A stretch of DNA of 64,000 nt, from contig JAZAYU010000177.1 in the NCBI GenBank assembly GCA_038501625.1, positions 1,044,803-1,108,802 on the forward strand, in the 5' to 3' direction. The notes under the pieces are model-generated. The model saw only the letters and a program-made list of their open reading frames with translations. It ran no database searches and was not told the origin of the DNA. The stretch is from Corbicula japonica. Lineage: Eukaryota; Mollusca; Bivalvia; Venerida; Cyrenidae. Shown here one piece after another: positions 46,348 to 58,263 of this stretch. The number at the start of each line of letters is the position of its first letter. Within the stretch, counting starts at the first letter, position 1. A program made the translations under genes and the position numbers.

Positions 46348-46950
46348 ATTGTGCAGAAAATGTTAGTCCAAAATCATATTCGTTTTCACTAGTTTAATTT
46401 ATGTAAGATAATGCATAACAAATTAAATGTATGCCATTTAAAATCAGCAGGGACAATGGAATCAGTTGTATTTAACAATTGATTTGTTTAGGTTCGTTTG
46501 CCCTTATGTTTTAAGACACTTGATACTGTTCCACTTTTATTTTGAAAGGTGTTGACTGTTTCACTGCGCATGTTCCTTTTTTAGTTGACTGCTTCACTAC
46601 ACATGTCCTTTCTTCATTTTACTCGTCAATATTTATAAACTACAATTAAAATATTTAAAAACGCACACATTTTGACAATTTTTTACAAAGGATTTGTTCA
46701 TAGGGCATCGACGAATAATTTAGTTAAAACCCATCTACCTAATTTATATTATTTATATGTACATAATGATATTTGTTCTGGAAGTCAAAATAAGGTGACA
46801 AATGATAGAGCGTGGTATCTGTTCTACCGCTTGACACGGTACACACAAGTGCAAACTGTATTACAAGAATAAATTGACTCTTTATTCGTGGATCATTGAT
46901 TGTAAGTTAATCGGTTAACTCAAAATGATTGGGATCTGTCCACTTATCAA
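46348..46950. other. Upstream region of the coiled-coil gene
   Basis: 5' UTR and promoter of the minus-strand gene are expected here. No TATA box or other clear site was recognised. The plus-strand frame at 46672-46872 has no support. Confidence 0.4.
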
Positions 46951-46985
46951 ACAAGAGGGCCATGATGGCCCTTTATCGCTCACCC
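46951..46985 (+). repeat. Start of a bivalve-type dispersed repeat (GAGGGCCATGATGGCCC)
   Basis: AACAAGAGGGCCATGATGGC, CCTTTATCGCTCACC is a small hairpin followed by CGCTCACC. I recall this as a frequent repeat head in bivalve genomes. Confidence 0.55.
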
Positions 46986-47133
46986 GAGTACAACTGCTTT
47001 AAAAAAAGTTGTTACGGACCTGGTTAATGTATGCGAGACTAGGGCTGCGTACTGGTATGCGATGTGAATCGAAAATTAGTATTATATGTTCTTTTGATAC
47101 ATAGTATAAAATGTTGTTGTATTAGAAAATATA

Positions 47134-47835
47134 TTAAGGGCTTACCACATTCTTCCCCGGCACGTTCATCGATAAAAAAAATTATCAAAATCTCAATAAC
47201 CGCCAAATGCCGTTCAATGAAACTTTGCACAAATGAATGTTACTAATGTATCTTTATTTTTCATACAGCAAGATACGTTAGAAAAGTAAAAAAAAATTGA
47301 CCTAAACATTAATTCAAATTATATTGACATAAATTCACAAAAACTAAGCAATACAAAACATAATTTTAAATTCCCACGTGAGTGTTATGATACTGACAAG
47401 AAAATGGTGTGTACTTTGTAAAGAACTTTCAACTACTAACAGAGAAATCAATAATTGTCATTCGTTTACGCGAAAAGGAAGCGACCAGGAAACTGAAGGT
47501 CAAACACACTTTTACTAATATCTCATAGTTTACATATGTAAGTCGCGAAGACACAAGACAGTGTTGTCAGTATCATATTACTCATGTGGGCATTTAAAAT
47601 GGTGTTTTGTGTTGTTTAGTTTTTGTGAATTTATGTACATAGAAGTCTAGGGAATTTTTAGATCTCACTACTTTCCTTTACTGTTCTAACGTGTCTTACC
47701 ATATGCAAAATAAAGATACAATAGTAAAACTCATTTGTGCAAAGTTTCATTGAACAGCATTATGCCGTTATTTAGATTTTGATAATTTTCTTTTTATCGA
47801 TGAACGTGATGGGGAGGAGTGTGGTAAGCCCTTAA
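47134..47835. mobile_element. TTAA-flanked foldback element, arms about 265 bp
   Basis: TTAA at 47134-47137 and 47832-47835 flank GGGCTTACCACA and TGTGGTAAGCCC. The arms 47138-47402 and 47568-47831 are inverted copies (for example CAATGAAACTTTGCACAAAT against ATTTGTGCAAAGTTTCATTG), diverged in places. It has no coding frame. Confidence 0.82.
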
Positions 47836-48439
47836 ACAGAAGCGCCATTTTGAGTCAATTGTGTGTTATTTTTAACTTTTAACATTTACTTGGAAATGAT
47901 ATATATTCATATTTGGAATACGAATACATTGGAAAGAAAATATGTACAATTTTTACCGTATACACGAATTCTTAGTCAATCTTAAGTGAAATTTCAATTC
48001 TTCTGATGTTTTTTCTAGCAGATAAATGTGATGCATTATATCATTTTGATTTCAATCAGATTGGTTGAAAGTGATACTGAAAACAACTTGTGAAATATTG
48101 CATTCTTACATGTTTATTTTTGTACATGATTCTAACTTGTTTGTAATTGAACTGAACTCAAGATTTGACTTTTTAAGGTAAGGTAGCGAGATATTTGTTT
48201 AGCATTTTAGTAAAAGAAAGTAAATCTAAAATTAATTTGAGGAAATAGGGAAAAAACAAAATCTACCAATCTTAAGATATATGCATTTGTTTTCCATAAA
48301 ATTTAAAATTCATTTACCAATAAAACATAGCAAAAATCTCACTCTTTTTTTATTTGATTGCTGTGGTGGTCTTTAACCATTATAAAAACTTAAAAATCAA
48401 AAACTTGATTTAAGTACAAATTACAAGATATTTCTTTTT

Positions 48440-49300
48440 TTGGGCTCTGAGACCTAATTTTTGACTCCACCTGACCCATATTCGAACTTGACCTAGGAAT
48501 CATCAAAACAACCTTTCTGGCATATTTCCAGAATATTTTGGCTGAAAATGTTACCTGTAGAGTGTTAACAAGGTTTTTCCAAACTTGGGCTCTGTGACCT
48601 AGTTTTTAATTCCAGGTAACCCATATTCGAACTTGGGCTAGAAATCATCGAAACAACCTTTCTGACACATTTCCAGGATATTTGAAAATGTTACCTGTAG
48701 TGTGTAAACAAGGTTTTTCCATATTCTAGAAGTGTGACCTACTTTTTGACCCCAGATGACCAATATTCGAACTTGATCAAGAAATTATCGAACCAACCTT
48801 ACTGACAAATTTCCAGGATATTTGGGCTGAAAATGTAACCTCTTGAGTGTTAACAAGTTTTTTTCATATACAGGCTATGTGGCCTAGTTTTTGACCCCAG
48901 ATGACCCATATTCGAACTTGAGCTAGAAATCATCTTAACAACCTTTCTGACAGTTTTTCAGAAATGTTAGTCTGAAAATGTTACCTGTAGAGTGTTAACA
49001 AGGTTTTACCATATTTTGGCTGTGTGACCCAGTTTTTGAACCCAGATGACCCACATTAAAACTTGAGCTAGAAATCATCGAAACAATCTTTCTGAAATAT
49101 TTGCAGGATATTTTGGCTGAAAATGTTACCTCCAGAGTGTTAACAAGGTTTTTCCATATTTGGGCTCTGTGACCTAGTTTTTGAACCCAGATGACCCATA
49201 TTCGAACTTAGGCTAGAAATCATTCAAATAACCTTTCTGACATATTACAAGGATATTCGGGCTGAAAATGTTACCTCTAGAGTGTTTACAAGGTTTTTCC
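48440..49300 (+). repeat. Tandem repeat, about 143 bp, six copies
   Basis: Each unit has CTGTGACCTAGTTTTTGA, CCCAGATGACCCATATTCGA, ACTTGAGCTAGAAATCATCG, AACAACCTTTCTGACA and GCTGAAAATGTTACCT, GAGTGTTAACAAGGTTTTTCC. Copies are 80-90 percent alike by eye. Confidence 0.93.
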
Positions 49301-49711
49301 ATACATTAATAATTGGTCTGATTGTTTCCCGTTTTGATATTTTGTTAGGCGTTTTGCGATTCTGTGAGATGATCAGGACAGAAAATATGCCAGATTAAAT
49401 TATGAATAAGCATTGAATACCATAAGAGATGGTAACAAACACAACTTATTTGGTCAATCCATGGATGTGCGTCATCGATTGTCATCTCGAATGCAATTAA
49501 GATTCTCAGTAACAGAGAAGTGTAAATACATATTACAACTTAATCATTCAAAATGCAATTTCAAATAAGTCAGAAAACGAAATAGAAAACATTAATAAAC
49601 CGAACATGGTAGCATACCATTCCGATCCAAAATAAAATCAGCTCCAAATCAGTAAACAAATCAGTAAACAATGATTGAAATCAGATTTGTTTGTTTTAGA
49701 GCAGGAGAACT
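49301..49711. other. Stretch with no identified feature
   Basis: AT-rich, between a tandem array and the family D copy. Confidence 0.45.
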
Positions 49712-50160
49712 TTATATATACTCGGCAAAAATGTTCTGCACACTTGGACATTTTTTAAAATATCTTTTTAATTTCACCAAACACAGCAAAATGATACATA
49801 TCAAATAAATCAGCAATTCAAAGTTAACAATGTAAAAAAATCAAAAATAAAATTCGATCACTACTTTATAAACAATTCATTGTTGAAGCCACCGGGGGTT
49901 ACTACACAAAAGTTGCAAAAATCGCTAGACTTTATACTGAGTACGATGAATCCGGCATTCTTCCAAACGTCTTCTCACGGAATTTACTGGATGACGAATT
50001 TTCTATTGTTCAATTAGGTTCCATTCGTGAACAAGAAAACCGGGTAGATCAGCTACCTGACCAAATGCACGTGCTCTGTCTTCTTTAGAAAGACGTCTAT
50101 GTGGCCGGTGTGGTCCAACATTTGCCATGACGGTCAAACCTTCCTTGTTGACCATGAGAT
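49712..50160 (-). pseudogene. Tc1-like transposase remnant (family D), copy 2
   Basis: Minus strand, from an ATG at about 50155: a short frame includes GPHRPHRRLSKEDRARAFGQ and on to DLPGFLVHEWNL, then a stop. RRLSKEDRARAFG resembles the first helix of Tc1-like transposase DNA-binding domains, but the following helices are not recognisable. The rest matches window positions 1-360 inverted. The Tc1 assignment is tentative. Confidence 0.5.
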
Positions 50161-50403
50161 ATAAATTAATTTAAATAAAAAACAATGTACATGTAGATAT
50201 GTTTTCCTCAAATAAGATTAGGTGTTGATTGCATTGGTTGGTTGTTTTTATACACTTAATAAACAGAATGCTTTGATTCATTAATACAGAATGGAAACTG
50301 TTCGAGCCATCACTAAACTGTTTTAACATACCTTTATGTCAATAAGTGAGACAATGTGATACTTTAATTGATAAAAACTTAAGTTTTAGTGTTATTCTGA
50401 TAA

Positions 50404-53400
50404 TCACACCCGTCAACCGGCAGAGCCAGGAGCGGACGGCATATCCAGGCGCAGACACGGTAAGTTTTTTCATACTTGACAGCGGTGTAAGAAATTATCA
50501 TTTTTCTAGTTTTGATTAACTCTTGGAAAGAAATATCGGCTAATTTTAACAGCCAAATGAATTCTGCACATATCCGTTGAATTCTCAAGTGGTAGAAGGG
50601 ATAATAAACATTTTATCGCGATTTAAATACGGAAGTTTGTGATGAAATCTTGAAGTTTTGCGTTTTATAGCAAAATGCTCCATAGATCTGAAAATCTGTA
50701 TAAATCTGTAAGCACTATTGGAAAATTTAATCATTCCCCAGGCCATATGTGAAATATTAGCACAAACAGACTTTTAACAAATTCACAAGGGCTTAGTAAA
50801 TAGAGCTGGGTTGTAGAAATGGGCGGGTCCATGGAGCAGAAAGCTAATTTATTGGCGGGGACCAGGAGCAGATATAATCGAGTACGGAAAATCGTTTGAT
50901 ATATTGTTTTGGCACTATTCTACGTCCTCAATAATAAAATTTCGTTGAGATACAATGACAGTATTGTCCGTCCGTATGTCTGTTCATGTCATAAAGTATA
51001 CAGAAATCATTTCTAGAGGACTTATGTAAGCTTGTGATGCATGAACTATCATTAGTTAACTAAATTATCGCTATTTAATCAGTATAAGCCTTTGTATATG
51101 TTTGCAACTGGACTATTTTAACGGCTTCAAACTATGACGGCATTTTGAAATTGTGAACTTCATTAAACATTGAATCATTTACCGGTCTGTGTCCTTAAAA
51201 CATGGTTAGCCATCATTTTGTTATTGAGTGGGAATGAGATCAAAACACGCTTTAACTTTTATAGAAACTATATATGTTCTGTGCCGAAAACGAAAGTTGA
51301 ATGGCTGACGACCAGATTACCCCAGGTAATGTTTCAACTTATTTCACCATCAGGTCTTTATCGATTTATGTCAACAAACCAAAATTGATGACGCTAAATA
51401 TGTTTTTAGAAGTATTTGATTTTTTCTGCACGTTGGGTAGTTTTTAGTTTGGTTAAATTTGCGATGAAGTGTAGCCTAGTTGTTGACATTTTCGAACTAT
51501 GTTGATAATTTCCAATAATAAAGCCCAAAACGCATTTTCTGTCTCTATATCTGGATTTATAAAAAATAGACTTTCTCCCACTTATATTAAAACCGGCATT
51601 CACCAACTCGAGCAACTATAACACATTTGCGAAAAAACGGCCATGCCTTGTGTACAGTGTCTAGCTAAGTTATGTACGGAGTGTAAATGAAAAATTGTTT
51701 GCGAGTGTACGGTGTAAAGTAGGTAACGAATCCATTTTCTGCCAAAATAAACTACAGTACTTGAGCATACACATACACTGATTAAGGAATTGCGTTTAGT
51801 GTCGAAAGCAGTGAGCAAGAAGCTGGGTATTACTATTTTAAGACTAATCGTAAAGTAAAACATTTTAGTATTTTCAAAGAATAAACATGTTTAATTTAAC
51901 CATTCACATTATACGTGACATAAATAGTAATGCTAAAACGCCGTTTCCGTCCGTCTTTACCACTTTTGATACGTGACTATAACTTAAAAGAACAATGTAA
52001 AACCTTAGTTCATTCCAAAATTTATTTATCCTTTTTATCCGGCCTAAGGACCATTTAAAAACAAACGTATGTAAATTATCTTTGGTAACATATTTGCCTT
52101 TACCAGTTGAGCACGAGTTTTCATTCTATGGAAAAGACTATATTACTGGCTTTTAAAGCTTGCGCATATCTTTAACGAGATTTTTATGGTTTTTTTGCAC
52201 TTACGATAAACTAATATAAAGTATCAAACAATAAAAAGATGTGGACATGGAAGAAATTCTATATTTTATAATTCCCAATTGAGTTTGAGACAACAGATGC
52301 GTTTTTGAGTTTTATATAAGAAAATATTAAGTTTAAACATAATTCGCAAATTTCAAGAACTTCACTTATCGCAAATTTAACCAAAACACAACGTGCTGAA
52401 AAAGGCAAATACTGCTTTAAAAAACAGATAAAGTTATCTTCACAATTTTGTAAAGTTTAAAGAGATTGATAAAGTAATGACGGTGAAATACAATCTGATT
52501 AAAATCATTTCCTGAAAACCGCTACGCTATCAGGATCTGACGACGAGTAACTAAAACTTGTTTTTATCACTAACCCCTTGAACCAATCAGATTGTCGCCT
52601 ACAAAATCGCAAAAGTGAAAGTAAAAAATACTATTTTAAACCATGGAAAGTGTTGACAGCCTGCGCATGACATATTTTACTGGAGCTATATGTGTTTATG
52701 TAGTTTTGCATTCATTTCTAATTAACGACATCTTCAGATCATTTTGGGAGCGTAATAAATCATGCATCCTGTGTTGACAATGTCTAAAAATAGTAATCGG
52801 AGAAAACCGCTAATACTTATGTACGGTGTCTGCGGGCCGTCCTCAGATCTAACATTTTGTTAGATCTGACTTTAGTGAGATTGGGTGAAATAAGTTTAAA
52901 CATTATCTGGGGTGAACTGAACGTCAGTCATTAACTTTCGTTTTCGGTGTTTTGATAAGCTTTTTCCTGTGAACGATCAACAACAGTGTGACAAATTTTT
53001 AACCAGCGACAATTCAGTTAACTTCAGAGAGTTCATACATTACAAGCTTACCAAACCCCTTTAGAAATGATTTCAGTATACTTTGCGACATGAATAGACA
53101 GACGGACGGACAATACTATCACTGTATGTCAACAACTTTTTTATTATTGAGAATGTAGAATAGTGTCAAAACAATACATCAAACGATTTTCCGTACTCGA
53201 TTATATCTGCTCCTGGTCCCCGCCAATAAATTCTCTTTCTGCTCCATGGACCCGCCAATTTCTTTACCCCAGCTCTATTCACCAAGCCTTCGCGAATTTT
53301 TTAAAAGTCTGTTTGTGCTAATATTTAACATATTGCTAGGGGAATGATTAAATTTTCCAAAAGTGCTTACAGATTTATGCAGATTTTCAGATCTATGGAG

Positions 53401-53676
53401 CATTTTGCTATAAAACGCAAAACTTCAAGATTTCATCACAAACTTCCGTATTTAAATCGCGATTAAATGTTTATTATCCCTTCTACCACTTTAGAAATCA
53501 ACGGATATGTGCAGAATTCATTTGGCTTTTAAAATCAGCCGATATTTATTTCCAAGAGTTAATCAAAACTAGCGAAAATGATAATTACTTACACCGCTGT
53601 CAAGTATGAAAAAAACTTACCGTGCCTGCATCTGGATGTGCCGTCCGCTCCTGGCTCTGCCGGTTGACGGGTGTGA
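50404..53676. mobile_element. 3.3-kb element with terminal inverted repeats of about 0.67 kb
   Basis: The left arm 50404-51075 and right arm 53000-53676 are inverted copies with scattered changes. Ends read TCACACCCGTCAACCGGCAG and its mirror; TAA at 50401-50403 and 53677-53679 may be a 3-bp target duplication. The 1.9-kb core has no long open frame, so it is non-autonomous. Shared blocks include GAGCGGACGG and ATTATATCTGCTCCTGGTCC (right arm). A fragment of the right arm (ATATGTGCAGAATTCATTTG, GCTTTTAAAATCAG) recurs at 57420-57465. Confidence 0.9.
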
Positions 53677-54109
53677 TAATGGCTTGGTATTAAATATTGA
53701 TTACTTCCTGTTACTAGCATCAATGTGCATGCTTATAATTGCATAAAACAGACACAAATGAAATCTTGACCGACTTCATAGAGTTCACACCTTTACCTTG
53801 ATACAGCAAATTATGCAACTTTTGACCATTGACCCCCTCATACTCAAAATGATATTTCTCCGTTATTTACTAACAAATTTTAATTATGTTTTTGTTTTTA
53901 ACTCCGCAAACAATTAATCTTGATATAAATGTAATAAAATTTACGCAAAAGAACACTTGTGTGCAGAACTTTTTTGTTGGATATAGTTTGTAATGTGTAA
54001 AACTACGGATATTCTACTTTGTCGAAGCTTCATTTATGCGACATTATTTCAAACGCATCCTGTTCTTACCGTTCGACAACAACATGTTCTTCCGTATTTC
54101 GATTTTTTG

Positions 54110-55030
54110 GCTGGTGAGTTCAACGTCAAGGTTACTGTGACTAAAAATTAAAAAAAAATCCGGGCGATATTTAAAGTCATTAAATGAATTCGCATATTTA
54201 AACAAATGTAGGTGCGCAGGTCAAATTAAAATTTGGGGCTGGTGAGTTCAATGTCAAGGTCACTGTAATTATTAACAAAAGAAAAACGGTTTCCGGGTAA
54301 GAACTTTTGAAAGGCGTCACAGATTTAAACATTTTTTGGTAATAGATGTAACCTCAAAAGATAGAGGTCAAGTTCGACTTTGGGACGGGTGGGGTCAATG
54401 TCAAGGTCACAGCTACTAAAAATAAAAAATAAAAAACATTGATGCTAAATAACTTCAGTAAGGAATGAGATATTTTGAAGAAAATTACTATATGGATAGT
54501 TTCTGTAAAGACGACGCTTGGACGTGGGACCGGTGGAGGTCAAGGTCATTACAGTAAAAATAAAATTAAGTTTCTGCTTATTAACTTTAGTAAATAATGA
54601 GATACTGTGGTGAAACTTGCTGTTAAGGTACCTTATGTTAAGAAGGTACAAGAGATTGAAAATGAGGTCAATGCGTTCAAGGTCACTTTTGACTGATACT
54701 AAAATAAACAATAAAAACGATTTCTTCACTAACTTAAACAATTTTGGTACACAGGTGTAACATCGTAAGATACAGAACAAGTCCGACTTTGGTGCCATAG
54801 GGTCAAGGTAATCGTCACTGTAAATAAAAAAAAATGTTTCTAGTTAGGAATTAGTTACTGTGATGAAACTTGCTCTATATGTAGCTTCGGTAAAGACAAT
54901 CCATGGTATTAAAAGGGGGACGGTAGGGCCAATGTCACTGTTACTTAAATAGAATACCTTTTTACACTATAAATTTTGTAAATAATGAGATTTTGTGATA
55001 GAACTTGCCGTCTGGGTTGCTTGTGTGAAG
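54110..55030 (+). repeat. Diverged tandem repeat, about 140 bp, seven copies
   Basis: Units share TCAAGGTCACTGT, an ACTAAAAATAAAA block, AATGAGATA and GAAACTTGCT. Identity is low, so this is old. Exact TCAAGGTCA occurs at 54254, 54401, 54540 and 54677. Confidence 0.7.
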
Positions 55031-55054
55031 AAAATGCTTTGGATTGGAAGTGGG

Positions 55055-55202
55055 TTAGCTAGCCTCTTCTCGCAGCCAAGAAGTAGAGAGGAGAAGAGAA
55101 CATGATTTTACAAGAAAATCAGTTTCTAATTAGACAACACAAGCAATTAACGAGAAAGAGAACCATTGGGTTCCGCCTTGGAACGGTCAGTGGCAATATT
55201 AT
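55055..55202 (+). repeat. Family B dispersed repeat, partial forward copy
   Basis: TCTCGCAGCCAAGAAGTAGA, GAGAACATGATTTTACAAGA and GGTTCCGCCTTGGAACGGTC, AGTGGCAA match the family. Confidence 0.7.
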
Positions 55203-56354
55203 TTAAAGGTCATTGTCACAGATGTCTATGTTTCTTGTGTAACCTTATGCCGCTTAATCTTAGCATTATCAGTACCAGTATCAACAGGGTGGGGGTTAGG
55301 GTTTGAAATTGAATTTGTCTTTAAATGTTTGAGACAACGGCAGCGGATTGATAATGGAGGTTAAATATCGATGAAAATGCTATTTAACAGGAGTACGGTG
55401 CTCTTTTATCTGATCGAAATCGGTCCAGAAATTACTGAGAAATAAGCAAAAAAAACTACATGAAGCGAGTGATTTTGTGTGTGCACGACATCCAAAAAGT
55501 CACGTGGTATAGCCACCCTGATCAAGCTCGTTCTTCTGTACCAAGAGAACATCTTGTAAGATTAGATCTTACTCAGTAATTCCTAAAAGCATTTAGAAGT
55601 TTTCCAGCAAATTCATAAATTTTCCTGCCATTTCATAAGAGAAAGAAGTCTAATGTCTGTTGGAATACATTATCTTCGTGTTTCCGAAAGATTGACATCA
55701 CAATTCTGGGTCGATTAGATATGGTTTCTGTGACTGTGTTTTATATCAATCATAGCATAAATCACTGAAGATGAAAAATAAACAAATGGGATAGTCACCT
55801 GGTTTCTGAAACCAAGGAACTTGCAATAAATTTTACTAACTTAATTTACCTGAGAATGAAATGAAATTGCGGGAGTCGGCTAACTGTTCAGGTATCACTC
55901 GGTTATCTTATGGTTTATAAAGTCTGCGTCCATATTCAAAAGTTTTCGGATGATACAATTATTCGAGGAAAAGGTTTAAGACAACAAGTTCCAAGCGTTA
56001 AAGTTGTTATTATGTCCATTCCATGAAACGTGTCAAACAAATTGAATATTCTGACATAGTGGTCAGTATGTATTTGTTATTTTGTTGCCGGACTTTTCAT
56101 ACTTCAATAAGTACGTTAAAAGAAAGTTTTGTCTGCAAACGAGGCGTTTTTAAGACACGAGCATGCAATTAATCCTTTATCTCGAAGCAGACTGAAAATA
56201 ATGATAGAAATTTGAGACATGTGTAGGATCTCTTGCATGTTTAGAAGTAATCACCTGGATATTAGGCCTACTTGTATGCCCCGGTGTGTGATCTCTTATT
56301 CTTGTCACGAGTATAATTTGTTGTTCCTCTTGTTTGATACATTAAAGAAATAGA
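55203..56354. other. Stretch with no identified feature
   Basis: No exon or repeat recognised. Confidence 0.45.
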
Positions 56355-56410
56355 TAAAAAGGAAACTTTGAAAGCCACCGAACACGAAAATTATGAAAAA
56401 AAATCCAGGC

Positions 56411-56449
<39 letters not shown>

Positions 56450-56450
56450 T
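56355..56450 (+). repeat. Family A fragment with (CAAT)n expansion
   Basis: AGGAAACTTTGAAAGCCACC, GAACACGAAAATTATGAAAA and CCAGGCTT lead into about nine CAAT units at 56412-56448. Confidence 0.75.
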
Positions 56451-57144
56451 CTTTATTTCCTCCAAATTTGGAGATATGCAGGTATTTAAAAATTACAAAT
56501 ATGAACAAAATTCATTGATCAACACAATGAAACAAACATCAGTAAACCAAAATATAGCTAGCCGTGTCTTTATTTCACAGCTAGGCTAATGTTTGCAGTT
56601 ATCGGCTAGACATATCTATGATTTATTCAAAGTATTCGTGAACGCATTAGACAATATACCTATAGCGTATATAGGAGTGTTCTAAAAGAAGTGCGTTAGT
56701 GGTATTATCTAAAAGGGGAGCTAATAGTGCCCCCCTTGAGCTTTAGAACAAAGGGGAGATGATCGAGTTGAAATATGTCGCTATAGTTACACGTTCACCA
56801 AAGCTTTGAAAAACAATACTTTTAAGGTTTATCTTCAGTTGCGCTGTTTTTGCTACACTCAAAGATAACGTGAACAAGTTCTTCTTGAAAAAAGTCATAT
56901 TGCAAAATATACATTCTGAGTTCTATACAGGCCGTCAATTATAACCTTTTTATTAAGCCATAATTTTCAGCTTTCAAAACAGAAATTAGTTTGTTTTCGA
57001 GTGACATACACTTAAATAAGACACTGCATATAAGAATCTTGGACTGGGTTTTCTCTGCATGGTGAAGAGGAAAGCACAACCGCTTCGCTAGTTTTCTGAT
57101 ATTTGTTTTTTCAAATTAGTGCTGTGAAATCTCTAACTTAGAGT

Positions 57145-57475
57145 TGTTGTTTATTTCACCAAGACAACTTGTACTTATTTGTTCATATGAGAACCTGTTG
57201 GGGCCACTGACCGTTCCAATGCGGTAACCCTTCGGTCTTCTGAATGTGGCTATTGCTGATTTGCATATTTAATTTCTTTTTAAACCCCTTCGTCCTGTCT
57301 TCACCAAATTTGGTCAGAATGTTAGTAGCTATAATATATCGGCCAAGTCCGATACTGTCAAGAAAACACGAGACGCACGTGCCGACGAAAACCAACGTGA
57401 ACACCACTTGAGAATTCAACGAATATGTGCAGAATTCATTTGGCTTTTAAAATCAGTCGATAATTTCTTACACCT
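57145..57475 (-). repeat. Family B reverse fragment followed by a piece of the 3.3-kb element
   Basis: 57145-57275 has CACCAAGACAACTTGTACTT, ATATGAGAACCTGTTGGGGC, CACTGACCGTTCCAATGCGG, TAACCC. 57415-57475 repeats the right arm of the element at 50404-53676. Confidence 0.65.
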
Positions 57476-58080
57476 TCACCAGAACACAACACAACTCTTA
57501 TATAGTTGACAATACATATGCTAACAATCAATAACATGTAAATTCGTTTAACAGCGAACGCTGTGGTACTGTCTCAAACAGACCAGCTTTGGCGGCTGTC
57601 ACCTCTCAATTCTGTAACTGTTTACTAGTATTTCCGTTTAATAATGCACGTAACCGTAAGCCTATACAAGAAAGGAATCTTAGTCGGACGAAGGCCGTAT
57701 TCATTCATGTATAAATTATTATGCTTTCTACATTCCGGTCGTGATTTTCCTCATAAGATATAAATAAAGCAATTTAATTACGCGAACTCTGAAAAATTAC
57801 ATGCATTCTCAAAAAGCCTACAAGCAAACAATGGAAATGATACGAATACTACACCCCTCCTCCGAAAAAAATTCTATTACGCGGGAATTAACCAATGGCT
57901 TCATGTATATATCCGATATGTTCCGAACACGTGTGTAATGAATATGTGTAAACTTTTACTTTTTAATATTTGCATGAGATAGGCATTGTTTTTGGCTTAT
58001 ATGCTCTTAAAAAGTAAAGTTTGAAAATTGATTAAAAATCGATAAGTAACAAATCAATTAGGCAATTATCCCGATACATC
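57476..58080. other. Region upstream of TLK promoter
   Basis: No feature recognised. CG dinucleotides become more frequent toward 58080. Confidence 0.4.
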
Positions 58081-58101
58081 GCGCGCTGCAGAGTGCATAT
58101 G

Positions 58102-58109
58102 TGACGTCA
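58102..58109 (+). promoter_or_regulatory. Palindromic CRE (TGACGTCA) in TLK promoter
   Basis: An exact TGACGTCA site in a locally CG-richer patch (GCGCGC nearby at 58080), about 150 bp upstream of the probable first-exon donor. CREB/ATF proteins bind this element. The promoter role is inferred from position. Confidence 0.5.
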
Positions 58110-58171
58110 CAGGTCGAGCATCAACAACGAAGTAAAGGAAAAAATTGACCATTTTTGATTGCCGATTACGT

Positions 58172-58181
58172 CGCCATTTTG
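58172..58181 (+). promoter_or_regulatory. YY1-like site (CGCCATTTTG) near TLK transcription start
   Basis: GTCGCCATTTTGATG matches the CGCCATnTT core of YY1-type sites, which are often found just downstream of transcription starts in TATA-less housekeeping genes. It supports a promoter for the plus-strand gene here. Confidence 0.45.
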
Positions 58182-58189
58182 ATGATTAT

Positions 58190-58263
58190 TTGTGTGGTGC
58201 TTTGCATATAAGGAGATCAAGGTTTTATGTTGTGATCCTTCAAAAATCAAAAGGATGTGAAAG
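58190..58263 (+). other. TLK: Probable TLK first (non-coding) exon
   Basis: This stretch downstream of promoter-like motifs ends in a clean donor (AAAG then GTAACT at 58264). It contains no long open frame. The left boundary is an estimate placed just after the CGCCATTTTG motif; the transcription start cannot be read from sequence alone. Confidence 0.4.
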
